NCBI GenBank assembly: GCA_045601805.1
Contig: JAZSAJ010000042.1
Span: 1 to 15,031, forward strand
DNA length: 15,031 nucleotides
Direction: 5' to 3'
Source of the DNA: SIG607 sp045601805
GTDB taxonomy: Bacteria; Bacillota; Clostridia; Oscillospirales; Acutalibacteraceae
Part shown: piece by piece, positions 14,782 to 15,031 of the stretch
How the letters are laid out: each line of letters begins with the position of its first letter
Numbering within the stretch: position 1 is the stretch's first letter
Position numbers and translations under genes: made by a program
Notes under the pieces: model-generated
Database searches by the model: none
What the model saw: the letters and a program-made list of their open reading frames with translations, nothing else
What the model was told of the DNA's origin: nothing

Positions 14782-15031
14782 GCCTTTTATTCCACTAAAA
14801 ATTTATCTTTTTTAGGTGCAGGGCAGTTTTGTAAGAATAAATTTGTTTCGATTTCGAAGTTGCGAAAACGCAGTAATACTTTGCGTCTTACAAGTTTTCA
14901 AAACGAGGAAGCGTACAAATTTATCTGAAAAACCAATTTGTCCCTAAGACCAACTCCCGAAACGAGGATTTTTGTAGGATTTTATTGAGATTTTTTTGCG
15001 AGAGGGCAGGCAGGGTCTGCGGCGTAAAACG
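14782..15031. other. Gene-free region rich in inverted repeats
   Basis: No coding frame that I can support in 250 bases. ATAAATTTGT (14837-14846) is the exact reverse complement of ACAAATTTAT (14915-14924). Inside this pair are two mutually exclusive short hairpins, TGCG/CGCA (14861-14872) and ACGCA/TGCGT (14868-14886). AAACGAGGA occurs twice as a direct repeat (14901-14909 and 14960-14968). The composition near the right edge (AGAGGGCAGGCAGGGTCTGCGGCG) is more GC-rich than the surroundings. It could be part of a dispersed intergenic repeat, an untranslated leader or an ncRNA; nothing decides between these. Confidence 0.4.

Overview
The window looks like chromosomal DNA of a low-GC Firmicute, most likely an uncultured gut member of class Clostridia. 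The evidence is A+T-rich DNA, strong GGAG-type ribosome binding sites, bacillus/clostridium-like PcrA, AsnS, RlmD/RlmCD and MazF proteins, and an intracellular glycogen phosphorylase next to a neopullulanase-type GH13 enzyme. I cannot assign a genus. No rRNA, tRNA, CRISPR, transposase or phage gene is visible.

Left part (1-4335, + strand): glgP and a GH13 alpha-glucan hydrolase lie 3 bp apart and end in one bidirectional terminator. Neither has a signal peptide, so together they would degrade alpha-glucan in the cytoplasm, one by phosphorolysis and the other by hydrolysis.

Middle (9837 down to 4352, - strand): pcrA, a DUF975-like membrane protein, a DUF5412-like small membrane protein and rlmD run in one direction. 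After rlmD comes a roughly 200-bp array of short, mutually different hairpins joined by CGATA/TATCG spacers (4717-4913). It leads directly into the ribosome binding site of a small four-helix-bundle (23S-IVS/S23-type) protein gene. This array with its gene is the least explained structure in the window.

Right-centre (9907-11397, + strand): asnS has a near-consensus promoter, arranged back to back with the pcrA promoter region, and a bidirectional terminator shared with a converging solitary mazF (11403-11783).

Right (14655 down to 11896, - strand): a self-contained four-gene operon with a near-consensus promoter and its own terminator. It encodes a secreted Ig-like-domain protein, a 45-residue peptide with a very strong ribosome binding site, a PqqD-family protein and a small Ser/His S26-type peptidase. 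The last three are translationally coupled by overlapping stop/start codons. This resembles a peptide-maturation (RiPP-like) cassette without a recognisable modifying enzyme or transporter, and is the second candidate for an undescribed system.

The final stretch (14656-15031) has no gene that I can support. It holds a strong bidirectional terminator and a region rich in inverted repeats.
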